Below are positions 35,365-44,046 of a DNA stretch of 64,000 bases, in pieces (within the stretch, counting starts at the first letter, position 1; every line of letters starts with the position of its first letter). The stretch spans positions 124,001 to 188,000 of the forward strand of contig NZ_JAGFNZ010000003.1 in assembly GCF_019448085.1 (NCBI RefSeq). The letters run 5' to 3'. The notes under the pieces are model-generated. The model was not told the DNA's origin. It did not search any database and was given only the letters and a program-made list of their open reading frames with translations. Source of the DNA: Caproiciproducens faecalis. Lineage in GTDB: Bacteria > Bacillota > Clostridia > Oscillospirales > Acutalibacteraceae. Both the position numbers and the translations under genes were made by a program.

Positions 35365-36397
35365 TGCCGCTTACCTCCCGGCGCAGATTTTGGATGATCT
35401 CCGGCGGATCCACTTTGGGGGCGCGGGGGTCCAAAAGCCATGTGCGCGCCTTGTGGGTGGGGCTTACGTCAAAGTACGGCGGGCGCTTGACAAAGTCGAT
35501 TTTCAGCGCGCGCGGGTTGCGCGGCGCAAACGCGTCGCCCTCAATGTGCGTAAACAGGTTCGGCGGGGCGCCCTTGATGGAATACAGGTTTTCTCCCTTG
35601 ACGCCGAGCTGCGGCAGGGAGGAGAGCAGCGCCCAGGTGTACGGATGGCGGGGATTGTAGAACACTTCCTCGCATTTGCCGATTTCCACAATGTCGCCCG
35701 CGTACATGACCGCGATGCGGTCGGCCACGTTGGCGACCACGCCCAGGTCGTGAGTGATATAGATCGTGGTCAGATCGTATTTCTCTTTTAAATCCTTGAG
35801 CAGCTTTAAAATCTGCGCCTGAATGGTTACGTCCAGCGCGGTGGTCGGTTCGTCGCAGATCAGAATTTTCGGCCTGCACGCAACGGCAATGGCAATGACC
35901 ACGCGCTGGCGCATTCCTCCGGAAAATTCATGGGGATACTGGTGAATCCGGTGCTCTGCGTCGGGAATCCCGACGTCCTCCAGAATGGAAACCGCCGCCG
36001 CTTTCGCTTCTGCCCCTTTCAGACCCTGATGAAGCTCGATTGCCTCACAGATCTGGTAGCCGATGGTTTTGAGCGGGTTCAGGCTGGTCATGGGGTCCTG
36101 AAGTACCATGGCGATTTCTTTGCCGCGTACCGCCAGCCATTCCTTTTCGGTTTTCAGCTTGCTTAAATCCTTGCCGTCATAACGGATTTCTCCGTTGGTT
36201 ATCGTGCCGTTCGCGTCCAGCAGTCCCATAAAGGTTTTGACCAGAACGGACTTGCCGGAGCCGGATTCCCCGACGATGGCAAGGCTTTCCCTCTTGTATA
36301 AATCCAGAGAAATTCCCCGGATTGCGTGCAGAATCCGTCCGCGAAGGTTGAATTTTACTTCCAGGTCCTTAACGGAGAGAATGATTTCCTGTTCCAT
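35357..36397 (-). CDS. Oligopeptide/muropeptide ABC importer ATPase (OppD type)
   Basis: A 346-residue ATPase with Walker [15 protein letters not shown], signature [14 protein letters not shown] and Walker [14 protein letters not shown]. The C-terminal extension reads [16 protein letters not shown] and [16 protein letters not shown], the cysteine-free Opp version. It pairs with the OppF-type ATPase and overlaps its start by 8 bases. Confidence 0.93.
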   Translation of the reverse strand: MEQEIILSVKDLEVKFNLRGRILHAIRGISLDLYKRESLAIVGESGSGKSVLVKTFMGLLDANGTITNGEIRYDGKDLSKLKTEKEWLAVRGKEIAMVLQDPMTSLNPLKTIGYQICEAIELHQGLKGAEAKAAAVSILEDVGIPDAEHRIHQYPHEFSGGMRQRVVIAIAVACRPKILICDEPTTALDVTIQAQILKLLKDLKEKYDLTTIYITHDLGVVANVADRIAVMYAGDIVEIGKCEEVFYNPRHPYTWALLSSLPQLGVKGENLYSIKGAPPNLFTHIEGDAFAPRNPRALKIDFVKRPPYFDVSPTHKARTWLLDPRAPKVDPPEIIQNLRREVSGNV

Positions 36398-36409
36398 GAT
36401 TCAGCCTCC

Positions 36410-37405
36410 TTAAACGTGATTTTTCGGGTCGGACGCGTCCGCGAACGCATTGCCGATGATATAGAACGAAATGGTGACGACCGAAAGCGCGATTGCCGGG
36501 AAGAACAGCTGGTACCGCAGCGCGGCGGAGGTCATCAGCACGCGGCCCTCGTTAATCAGGTTGCCGAGCGACGGGATGCTGACCGGAAGCCCCAGCCCGA
36601 TGTAGGTGAGGAATACCTCGTTGCCGATCGCCGCGGGAATGGCAAGCGCCATGCGCAGCATAATCACGGACACAAGGTACGGCAGCAGGTTTTTCAGCAT
36701 AATGCGGCGCGTCGGCGTACCCAGACAGCGGGAAGCCAGATTGTAGTCCCGGTCGCGGATAATCAGAATCTGGTTGCGGATAAACCGCGCCATGTCCAGC
36801 CAGCCTGTCAGGCACATGGCGAACACCAGCGTGGAGATGCTGGGCCGCATAATGTAGGAAAATAAAATCAGGACGACGGTCTGGGGAATATTGTCCAGCA
36901 CGTTGTAAATTTCAGTGAACAGCCGGTCAAGCTTGCGGACATAGCCCCAAAGCACACCCATCAGGATGCCGAGCACCGCTTCACTGAGCGCGACGGCAAA
37001 GCCGATCAGCAGCGAAGTGCGCGTGCCGCTCCAGACACGGCTCCACAAATCCTGACCGATGGAGTTGGTGCCGAACCAGAACTCCCCGCCGGGCTGCAGG
37101 TTTCTCAGCTGCATGCCGGAGGCGTCGTTGAAAATTTCCGTCGCGGAGCGCTGGCCGGGAATCATCGGCTGGATAAAGGTGAACAGGAGGATGACTCCCA
37201 TTAAAATCAGAAGGGACAGGGCCACCTTGTTTTTCAGAAAGACCTGAAAAGTGGAGCGCCAGTAGGAGTAGTCCGAGTATCCGGAGCGCTCCGCCGCCGC
37301 CTCGTCAAAACCGGAAAAGGTAAACAGCTCGTCGTCGGATAAGTTTTTGAGGGACTGGTTGATGCTGTCCTCCACAGCGGCGGTTTTTTGATGTCTCAGT
37401 GCCAT
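36410..37405 (-). CDS. Oligopeptide/muropeptide ABC importer permease (OppC type)
   Basis: A 331-residue permease. A 70-residue polar N-terminal extension precedes the first helix (VALSLLILMGVILLFTFI). FWFGTNSIGQDLWSRVWSGTRTSLLIG and the EAA loop RCLGTPTRRIMLKNLLPY are diagnostic. The ATG shares one base with the OppB stop (TAATG), so translation is coupled. Confidence 0.93.
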   Translation of the reverse strand: MALRHQKTAAVEDSINQSLKNLSDDELFTFSGFDEAAAERSGYSDYSYWRSTFQVFLKNKVALSLLILMGVILLFTFIQPMIPGQRSATEIFNDASGMQLRNLQPGGEFWFGTNSIGQDLWSRVWSGTRTSLLIGFAVALSEAVLGILMGVLWGYVRKLDRLFTEIYNVLDNIPQTVVLILFSYIMRPSISTLVFAMCLTGWLDMARFIRNQILIIRDRDYNLASRCLGTPTRRIMLKNLLPYLVSVIMLRMALAIPAAIGNEVFLTYIGLGLPVSIPSLGNLINEGRVLMTSAALRYQLFFPAIALSVVTISFYIIGNAFADASDPKNHV

Positions 37406-38346
37406 TACCGCGCACCTCCCTTTTTCACAAAGCTGATGCGCGGATCCATCAGGTTCATCAGCACGTCGCCCAGCAGCAGGCCCACAATGCCCACTGCGGA
37501 GTAGATCAGCACCAGCGCCTGCACCATGTTGTTGTCCTGGCGCTGAATGACGTTGACCAGCAGGCCGCCCATGCCGGGGACGGAGTACAGGGATTCAATA
37601 TAGATGGAACCCGCGATGGTATACAGCAGGGAAGTCGGAAGATACTGCACCATCGGCACAAACGCGTTGCGGAACACATGATTTTTCATGATGGACTTGC
37701 TGTCCACGCCCTTTGCGCGCGCAAGCCGGATGTAGTCCTTGTTCAGTTCGTCAACCATGTACCGCCTGAGCCACATGGCGTAATAGGCAATGTTGCCGAG
37801 CGACAGTGACACGGTGGGCAGAACCCAGCTTACCGGGTTTGCCGCGCTGAACAGAATCGGCAGGCCGAACCAGTCGGTAAAGTAGAGCTGTACCAGCAGG
37901 TAGTAAACGGCGGCGGGTACGGCGGTGATGAATACGATGAACGCGGTGCCGAATTTATCCCAGAAGCCGCTTTTGCCCCGCGCCATGGCGGTGCCGAGCG
38001 GAAGCCCCAGCAGGAGGGCGATTGCCATGGACGCAAGCCCCATAAAGATGGATACCGGCGCTTTCGACCCGATGATTTCCATGACCGGCACATTGGGCCG
38101 GTAAATCATGGAATTTCCAAGACTGCCGTGCAGAATCTGAAGGTAGAAGTTTTTCAGCTGGATCGGCAGCGGGTCAAGCAGCCCCATGCTCTGCAGGGCG
38201 GTATGAATTTGGTTTTTATCCAGCTTGTCGAAATTCTGGAAATACCCTTCGACCGGCATCAGCCTCATCAGGGAAAACACAATGGTGATGATGATAAAAA
38301 GGGTAATCAGGGACTGTACCAGCCGTTTGGCTGTGTATTTTAACAT
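37405..38346 (-). CDS. Oligopeptide/muropeptide ABC importer permease (OppB type)
   Basis: A 313-residue permease starting MLKYTAKRLVQSLITLFIIITIVFSLMR, the standard OppB first helix. The EAA loop is ARAKGVDSKSIMKNHVFRN, and VPGMGGLLVNVIQ is near the C-terminus. The start at 38346 has AAAGGAG; an upstream in-frame start would cross the hairpin between this gene and the binding-protein gene. Confidence 0.92.
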   Translation of the reverse strand: MLKYTAKRLVQSLITLFIIITIVFSLMRLMPVEGYFQNFDKLDKNQIHTALQSMGLLDPLPIQLKNFYLQILHGSLGNSMIYRPNVPVMEIIGSKAPVSIFMGLASMAIALLLGLPLGTAMARGKSGFWDKFGTAFIVFITAVPAAVYYLLVQLYFTDWFGLPILFSAANPVSWVLPTVSLSLGNIAYYAMWLRRYMVDELNKDYIRLARAKGVDSKSIMKNHVFRNAFVPMVQYLPTSLLYTIAGSIYIESLYSVPGMGGLLVNVIQRQDNNMVQALVLIYSAVGIVGLLLGDVLMNLMDPRISFVKKGGAR

Positions 38347-38364
38347 GGCAATGCTCCTTTGCGG

Positions 38365-38412
38365 CAGGATATGAGAACAGACACTTCCGTGAATGACCAT
38401 TCTCATATCCTG
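38365..38412. other. Hairpin 2 between binding-protein and permease genes
   Basis: CAGGATATGAGAA / TTCTCATATCCTG, a perfect 13-bp stem with a 22-base loop close to the OppB ribosome site. It may control permease expression. Confidence 0.5.
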
Positions 38413-38427
38413 ATAAAATCAAAATAC

Positions 38428-38466
38428 GAATAATGGCTCCGCCGCGCTTCAACGGAGCCATTATTC
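38428..38466 (-). terminator. Partial terminator after the binding-protein gene
   Basis: GAATAATGGCTCCG / CGGAGCCATTATTC, a 14-bp stem followed on the minus strand by GTATTTTGATTTTATC. Read-through would feed the permease genes at lower level. Confidence 0.6.
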
Positions 38467-38508
38467 TTTCAGCTATCCTTTGGTTTTCAACGGGGGATAA
38501 AACCCGTC

Positions 38509-40365
38509 TTATTTTGCTGCTTTGGCAAGCGCGGCCGCGCGCTCTTCGTTCCATTTCTTTTCCGCCGCGTAGTATTCGTCCATGCTCATGGGCTTTTCAA
38601 GCAGGTGCTGCCCCTTGTAGCGGAGGATGGAAACGCCGAACGGAGCGTACTGGTAGTCAAATTCATTCCGCTTTGTGACCTGATATCCGTCGGTGTTCAG
38701 GCCGTAGGGAATGACGAACGCGTTGTTGATGAGGAAGGCCTCTGCTTTCGCAAACGCGTTGTAGCGCTTGCTAAGGTCAAGGGATTCTCCCATAGCGGCC
38801 TTTAAAAGGTTTGAGTAGGTCTTGCTGCCGTCGGCGTCAGTGTAACCCTGCACCTTTTCAGGCCAGTTGTAGTTACCGCCGCCCTCGCCGTTTGCGTCGT
38901 TCGGCTGGAACGGGTCGGTGAAGGTCTGCGGGTCGGCGTAGTCGGGGCCGAAGTTGACCTTCATCAGCGCGTATTTACCGGCGCGGCGTGTTGCGGAGAG
39001 GAATCCGGTCGAAGGGCCGGCTTCCGGAACAATATCAATGTAATCCTTGCCGAGCAAACCTTCCAGCTGCTGCTCCACCACCTGGCATTCCTTATCCCAG
39101 TTGGCGGTGGTCGGGTTGTACGGCATCAAAATCTTGACCGGAAGGGTCGCGCCTGCGGCCTTCAGTTCTGTTTTTGCCTTTTCCGCGTACTTCTTGGCTT
39201 CGTCCGCCTGGAAGGAGTCGCGGGCGGTAATCGCTTTCAGGTCGCCGATATTGGTGTAATCCGTGCCGTTCAGGTCAACCAGGGCGGGCGGAGTGACCGT
39301 GTTCAGAAGCTGTTTGTCCGGATTGTACGGTTCCGCGACGGAAAGCGCCTTGATACGGTCAAGTCCGTAGAAGATGGATTTGCGGAAGTTTTCATTGTTG
39401 ACGGCCTTGGTCCAGTTGTCCGGCTCGTACTGCGCGTCAAACTTCGGGTTGAAGTTGAAAGCGTAGAAGTAGGAGTAGCACTGGCTGCGGCTCGGGCTGA
39501 CCAGATTCTTGGTGGCGTCGTCCTTCATCCACTGGTCGAGAATATCGGAGGAAATGTACGCCTGGTCGATCTCACCGCGCTTATACATTTCCGGGGCAAG
39601 CGTATTTTTTTCTTTATTATAGGTCTCGGTAATCGTACCGATATAAACCTTGTCTTTATCCCAGTATTTGTCGTTCTTGGTGTAGACGTGGGAGACCTGC
39701 GGCTCATAGGTGGTCAGAAGGTACGCACCGTTATACAGAAGGCTGGCGTTGTCCACACCGAAATTCGCTCCCTTTTCCTTCAGAAAGTCGCCGTTTGCGG
39801 GCAGGAAGCAAACGTAGACAAGCATGGAAAGGAAATACGGGGTCGGTTTTTTCAGCGTGTAGACCAGTGTGCTGTCGTCGGTTGCCTTGACGCCGACCTG
39901 TGAAAAGTCCGTGATCTTCTTATTGTAGTAGTCCTCCGCGTTTTTTACCACACTGTAAAAAATGTTGGCGGTTTCGGATTTATAGGTGTCCGTTAAAAGA
40001 TACTGGGCGGCATCCACAAAGTCCTGCGCCTTTACGTCGGCGACTTCCTTGCCGGTGCTGTCCACCCATTTTACGCCCTTGCGCAGGTGGAAGGTCCAGG
40101 TGAGCTGGTCATCGCTGGTTTCCCATTTTTCCGCAAGGCCGGGCTGCACGACGCCGTATTTGTCGTATTCGATCAGGCCGTCCACGCCGTTTGCCGCAAC
40201 GGCCTGCTCGGTTTGGCTTCCGGAAATCAGATAATTCATGGTTGTAAACTCTTCGGAGTACAGCTTGCGGTAGTTTTCGGACGAGCCTGCGGCTTTCTGG
40301 CCGCATCCCGCCAGCGTGCCGAGCAGCATTGCGGCGCACAGCAGCATTGATAACAGCTTTTTCAT
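38509..40365 (-). CDS. Oligopeptide/muropeptide binding lipoprotein (OppA, family 5)
   Basis: A 618-residue solute-binding protein. The signal MKKLLSMLLCAAMLLGTLAGCG gives a lipidated Cys21. Family-5 features are LAEKWETSDDQLTWTFHLRKGVKWVD near residue 80 and a long C-terminal lobe ending in YGLNTDGYQVTKRNEFDYQYAPFG. It is larger than the binding protein at 19.7 kb. It stands between the dipeptide epimerase and the Opp permeases, which suggests cell-wall peptides as ligand. Confidence 0.9.
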   Translation of the reverse strand: MKKLLSMLLCAAMLLGTLAGCGQKAAGSSENYRKLYSEEFTTMNYLISGSQTEQAVAANGVDGLIEYDKYGVVQPGLAEKWETSDDQLTWTFHLRKGVKWVDSTGKEVADVKAQDFVDAAQYLLTDTYKSETANIFYSVVKNAEDYYNKKITDFSQVGVKATDDSTLVYTLKKPTPYFLSMLVYVCFLPANGDFLKEKGANFGVDNASLLYNGAYLLTTYEPQVSHVYTKNDKYWDKDKVYIGTITETYNKEKNTLAPEMYKRGEIDQAYISSDILDQWMKDDATKNLVSPSRSQCYSYFYAFNFNPKFDAQYEPDNWTKAVNNENFRKSIFYGLDRIKALSVAEPYNPDKQLLNTVTPPALVDLNGTDYTNIGDLKAITARDSFQADEAKKYAEKAKTELKAAGATLPVKILMPYNPTTANWDKECQVVEQQLEGLLGKDYIDIVPEAGPSTGFLSATRRAGKYALMKVNFGPDYADPQTFTDPFQPNDANGEGGGNYNWPEKVQGYTDADGSKTYSNLLKAAMGESLDLSKRYNAFAKAEAFLINNAFVIPYGLNTDGYQVTKRNEFDYQYAPFGVSILRYKGQHLLEKPMSMDEYYAAEKKWNEERAAALAKAAK

Positions 40366-40429
40366 TGTTGATCCTCTCTTCTCTCAGTGTTCTCAAATAT
40401 TCGATGTATATAAAAAGACGGCAAGTGCC

Positions 40430-41524
40430 TTATTTGCCGGCCTCTTTGAATGCGGGAACGGTCTGAATTCCGATGCCGGGCAGGTCGTTCATCACAATCC
40501 GGTTTTCCAGAAAATCCGGCCCGCCTTTAAACGGGTCGATTTTGCACAGGGACGGGCCGTCCAGATCGGCGCGGGTGATAATCCCCTTTGCCGCCGCAAG
40601 GTGCGCCGCCGCGCTGACGGCCAGCTTGCTTTCCAGCATGCAGCCGATCATGCACTCCACGCCGTAGGTTTCTGCAATGGCGCAGATTTTCAGAGCGCCG
40701 TAAATGCCCCCGGTTTTCATCAGCTTGATATTGATAAGGTCCGCCGCGCCCGTGCGGATGATCTCCACCGCGTCTTCGGCCGAAAAAACGCTCTCGTCCG
40801 CCAGAATGGGGGTTGCGACCGACTGTGTTACCGTTCTCATCCCGTTGAGGTCGTGTGCTTTTACCGGCTGCTCGCACAGCTCGATGTCCAGACCCCGGTC
40901 TTCCATCGCGGTCAGAATATGTACGGCTTCCTTGGCGGTCCAGCCCTGGTTTGCGTCTACGCGGATTTTTACGTCCGGCCCTACCGCTTCACGGATGGCG
41001 GCAATGCGTTCAATATCCTTCGCGCCCTCTTTTCCAACCTTGGTCTTTAAAATGCGGTAGCCGCGTTTCACCGCGTCCACACTGTCGCGCACCATCTCGT
41101 CAATCGGGTTGACGCTGATGGTCAGGTCGGTTTCCAGTTCGCGGCGGTACCCACCCAGAAGCCGGTAGAGCGGAGCGCCGTAGCGCTTTCCGTACAGGTC
41201 GTAAAGCGCCATATCCACACAGGCCTTGGCGCTGGTGTTTTTTTGGATGCAGGAGTGCAGCTTCTGCATAACGCCATCCAGATTCTCAATTTCCATCCCC
41301 ACAATCGCCGGGCGGATGAAGTCACGAATCGCACAGACGACGGAGCCTTTCGTATCGCCGGTAATCACCGCGGTGGGCGGCGCTTCCCCGTAGCCGACTT
41401 CTCCGGTGTCGGTCGTAATCCGAATGACAATGTCCTCTACATTTTCCACTGTGCGCAGCGCGGTTTTGAAAGGGGTTGCAAGGGGAACGAAAATCTCACC
41501 GATTTCAATTTCCTTTATTCGCAA
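40430..41524 (-). CDS. ykfB: L-Ala-D/L-Glu (dipeptide) epimerase, enolase superfamily
   Basis: A 364-residue enzyme of the muconate-lactonizing subgroup. Catalytic lysines are in ILKTKVG (KxK) and LINIKLMKTGG. Metal ligands are in IRVDANQGW, IELCEQPV and ILADESV. The C-terminal DLDGPSL carries the DxD that binds the dipeptide amino group in Ala-Glu epimerases. It converts L-Ala-D-Glu, released by a YkfC-type enzyme, to L-Ala-L-Glu that peptidases can use. The start is TTG at 41524, seven bases after GAGGAGG; no ATG fits. It has its own promoter upstream. Confidence 0.9.
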   Translation of the reverse strand: MRIKEIEIGEIFVPLATPFKTALRTVENVEDIVIRITTDTGEVGYGEAPPTAVITGDTKGSVVCAIRDFIRPAIVGMEIENLDGVMQKLHSCIQKNTSAKACVDMALYDLYGKRYGAPLYRLLGGYRRELETDLTISVNPIDEMVRDSVDAVKRGYRILKTKVGKEGAKDIERIAAIREAVGPDVKIRVDANQGWTAKEAVHILTAMEDRGLDIELCEQPVKAHDLNGMRTVTQSVATPILADESVFSAEDAVEIIRTGAADLINIKLMKTGGIYGALKICAIAETYGVECMIGCMLESKLAVSAAAHLAAAKGIITRADLDGPSLCKIDPFKGGPDFLENRIVMNDLPGIGIQTVPAFKEAGK

Positions 41525-41596
41525 AAGAGCGCCTCCTCAATCTTGTGTTTCTGCAAATAATGCAATTCCAAATAAATTAAAATTCATACATGGCTA

Positions 41597-41625
41597 ATTA
41601 TACCACTGCAACTTAGCACTGTAAA
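41597..41625 (-). promoter_or_regulatory. Promoter of the epimerase-Opp-recycling operon
   Basis: On the minus strand TTTACA (41625-41620), 17 bases, TATAAT (41602-41597), with a leader of about 65 bases. Read-through from the first serine hydrolase gene is also possible. Confidence 0.8.
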
Positions 41626-41697
41626 GGAGAAATGACGCCTGATAGTCTCAAAAATTCATTACAGCTTTGTCACCAAATCGGCCTCGGTGCGGCCCGG

Positions 41698-42465
41698 TCA
41701 TTGCTCATACTGCAGGTCAACCAACAGCCGGGTGAGGTCCTGGATGGCCCTTTCAAAGAGCGGCACATCCGTTTTGTTGGAGCAGAAACACGCCACAAAG
41801 GGCTGGGGCGCAAAGACGATGCCCACGTCGTGAGTGATCCCGCTGTCCTCTCCGGTCTTATGCGCAATTTTGACCTTCCCATTCAAATGGAACGGCATTT
41901 TTCCATTTAAGCGCTGATTCATTAAAATAGAAATCATTTCTTCGGAGGCCTTTTGCGAAATCAGCTCTCCGCAGTACATCTTTTCCAGTAAAAGACCGAT
42001 TTCCTTTGCGCTGATATAGTTTTCCCTGCCCGCCGCGGATGCCTCTGCGTCGAAAAGCAGGCGGTTGACGGTGGTGACGGTCAAACCCAGCCCCCTCATG
42101 CGCCGGTTGATCTGTTCCATGCCGAATTTTTTAATCAGCAGATTTGTAGCCGTGTTGTCGCTCAGAATAATCATCAGGGTATACAGATCTTCCAGAGTGA
42201 CCTCCAGACCGGTGTGCAGGTAGTTCAGCGCACCGCAGGAAGGCAGCTTATCCTCCTCCTGAATCCGGCAGCGCTCGTTTTTGTCGGCAGTACCTGCTTC
42301 CAGCTGTGCAAAAACCTCTGCCAGCACAGGAATTTTGATGACGCTCGCGGCTACCAGCGGCTCGCCGGAGCGAACCTCCCACTCCTCGCCCGTTGTCAGA
42401 TTTTTATAATAAAATTCGGTTTTCCCCGGTATTCCGTTCAGAGTTTCAAGAATTTTTTCGTTCAT
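41698..42465 (-). CDS. Cytosolic class A beta-lactamase-fold serine hydrolase 2
   Basis: A 255-residue protein with SVIK (SxxK, about residue 41), SDN (about 105) and KTG (about 206). The Glu166-like region reads LLFDAEASAAGREN, so the general base is uncertain. There is no signal peptide. It shares the motif order of the hydrolase at 32.7 kb but is clearly diverged from it. Placed at the head of the recycling cluster with its own promoter, it probably acts on an imported cell-wall fragment. Start ATG 42465 behind GGGAAG; a TTG at 42480 overlaps that site. Confidence 0.83.
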   Translation of the reverse strand: MNEKILETLNGIPGKTEFYYKNLTTGEEWEVRSGEPLVAASVIKIPVLAEVFAQLEAGTADKNERCRIQEEDKLPSCGALNYLHTGLEVTLEDLYTLMIILSDNTATNLLIKKFGMEQINRRMRGLGLTVTTVNRLLFDAEASAAGRENYISAKEIGLLLEKMYCGELISQKASEEMISILMNQRLNGKMPFHLNGKVKIAHKTGEDSGITHDVGIVFAPQPFVACFCSNKTDVPLFERAIQDLTRLLVDLQYEQ

Positions 42466-42499
42466 AGATCCGCTTCCCAATCTGTATAAATTCTACATT

Positions 42500-42528
42500 A
42501 TTATAGCTGTTTTGCCCGCCGGGTACAA
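42500..42528 (-). promoter_or_regulatory. Promoter of serine hydrolase 2
   Basis: On the minus strand TTGTAC (42528-42523), 17 bases, TATAAT (42505-42500). Confidence 0.75.
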
Positions 42529-42775
42529 CAAAAATTTAGCCGGAAAGCATGGGTAAAGAAAACAGGGAAATACTTTCCTGTTAGAGTCACAAAACCGCCT
42601 GTTTTATTGGTTTTTCCTGGTGTTTTTATAAAAAATAACCAATATATATTCCCTGTTTGTTTATGGTTTAGCTAATCTTGTGAAGAAATTTAATAGAAGA
42701 GAAAAGAAAATCATATGGATTTTTTTCGTTTCGGCAGTTATACTATCCAATAGAACGATGCAAACGTCTTAAAAT

Positions 42776-42791
42776 TTGTGCAATAGCACAA
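42776..42791. promoter_or_regulatory. Palindrome in the mglB leader
   Basis: TTGTGC-aata-GCACAA lies 47 bases before the mglB start. It could be an operator or a leader hairpin. A half cre-like ATGCAAACG lies just upstream at 42758. The 42529-42775 gap is AT-rich and must hold the mgl promoter, which I cannot place securely. Confidence 0.4.
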
Positions 42792-42838
42792 GAAGAGGAG
42801 ACTTTGCGAACAACTAAAAGAAAGTAGGGGATTTTTTA

Positions 42839-43933
42839 ATGAAAAAAATTGTTGCATTGATTCTGGCCACATTGATGATGGCCTCAGCAGCAGCAGGCTG
42901 CTCAAGTGCACCGGCAGCGAGCCAAGCGGCTTCTGCGGCAGAAAGCAAAGCGGCGGAGAGCGCAGCGGCAAGCACAGCGGCTGCTTCCGATGTGAACGTC
43001 GGTGTCTGCATCTACAAATTCGATGATACTTTTATGACAGGTGTCCGCAACAATATGACAGCGCAGGCTGGCACATTGGGTGCGAAGCTTGACATCGTGG
43101 ATTCCCAGAACAAACAGCCGACCCAGAACGAGCAGGTCGATACATTCATCACCAAGGGCGTTACCGCACTTGCAATTAACGCAGTTGACCGTACAGCGGC
43201 TGCTCCGTTGGTAGAAAAAGCAAAAGCTGCCAGCCTCCCGGTCGTGTTCTTAAATCGTGAGCCGGAAGCGGACGTCATGAAGAGCTACGACAAAGTTTGG
43301 TATGTAGGCGCAAAGGCAGAGCAGTCCGGCACAATGTCCGGTGAAATCATTGCCGATTACTTCAAAGCAAATAAAACTGCCGACAAGAACGGCGACGGCA
43401 AAGTACAGTATGTCATGCTGCAGGGCGAGCCTGGCCATCAGGACGCTACTCTGCGCACACAGTATTCCGTACAGGCTATTAAAGATGCAGGCTTCGAGCC
43501 GGTGAAACTGGCTGCGGATACCGCAATGTGGGATAAAGTGAAAGCAACAGACCTGATGAACACCTTCATTTCCTCCCAGGGCCTTGACAAGATCGAAGCA
43601 GTCCTCGCCAACAACGACGACATGGCTCTCGGCGCAATCGAAGCTCTGAAAGCACAGGGCTACAACAAGGGCGACAAAACGAAGTATATTCCGGTAGTCG
43701 GCGTTGACGCTACAGCTCCTGCACTGGCAGCTATGGCAGACGGCTCCCTGCTGGGCACCGTTCTGAACGATGGTGAGAACCAGGGCAAAGCAACCGTGAA
43801 CATCGCAGTTGCAGCTGCTCAGGGCAAAGAAATCACAAAAGATTCTGTCGGCTATGAAATCACAGACGGCAAATATGTTTGGATTCCTTATGTTAAGGTA
43901 ACAGCAGAGAACTACAAACAGTTCCAGAAGTAA
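42839..43933 (+). CDS. mglB: Galactose/glucose-binding lipoprotein MglB
   Basis: A 364-residue binding protein. Signal MKKIVALILATLMMASAAAGC (Cys21), then a 27-residue Ala/Ser-rich linker. The binding fold starts at VNVGVCIYKFDDTFMTGVRNNM. The EF-hand-like calcium loop of galactose-binding proteins is present (DKNGDGKVQ, about residue 183), with sugar-stacking and hydrogen-bonding blocks NREPE, EPGHQDA, LANNDDMALGAIEAL and GVDATAPAL. It heads the mglBAC operon, which feeds the gal genes at 52-56 kb. Confidence 0.93.
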   Translation: MKKIVALILATLMMASAAAGCSSAPAASQAASAAESKAAESAAASTAAASDVNVGVCIYKFDDTFMTGVRNNMTAQAGTLGAKLDIVDSQNKQPTQNEQVDTFITKGVTALAINAVDRTAAAPLVEKAKAASLPVVFLNREPEADVMKSYDKVWYVGAKAEQSGTMSGEIIADYFKANKTADKNGDGKVQYVMLQGEPGHQDATLRTQYSVQAIKDAGFEPVKLAADTAMWDKVKATDLMNTFISSQGLDKIEAVLANNDDMALGAIEALKAQGYNKGDKTKYIPVVGVDATAPALAAMADGSLLGTVLNDGENQGKATVNIAVAAAQGKEITKDSVGYEITDGKYVWIPYVKVTAENYKQFQK

Positions 43934-43979
43934 TTTCAACTAATTCTCGGTTGAATTAGTAGTTTCAGGGGTTACTGTT

Positions 43980-44025
43980 CAACGGGGAATGCCGAAGCGG
44001 ACGCTTTGCGTTCCCCGTTGATTTT
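43980..44025 (+). other. Attenuator-like hairpin between mglB and mglA
   Basis: CAACGGGGAA / TTCCCCGTTG with inner AAGCG/CGCTT pairing, followed by ATTTT. It is probably a partial terminator favouring mglB expression. Confidence 0.6.
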
Positions 44026-44046
44026 AGCAAAAAGGAGGAATGGTGT

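Noticed and set aside
42758-42773. cre (CcpA) site upstream of mglB
   Set aside because: Only the left half (ATGCAAACG) fits; the right half lacks the required bases, so catabolite control is not claimed.
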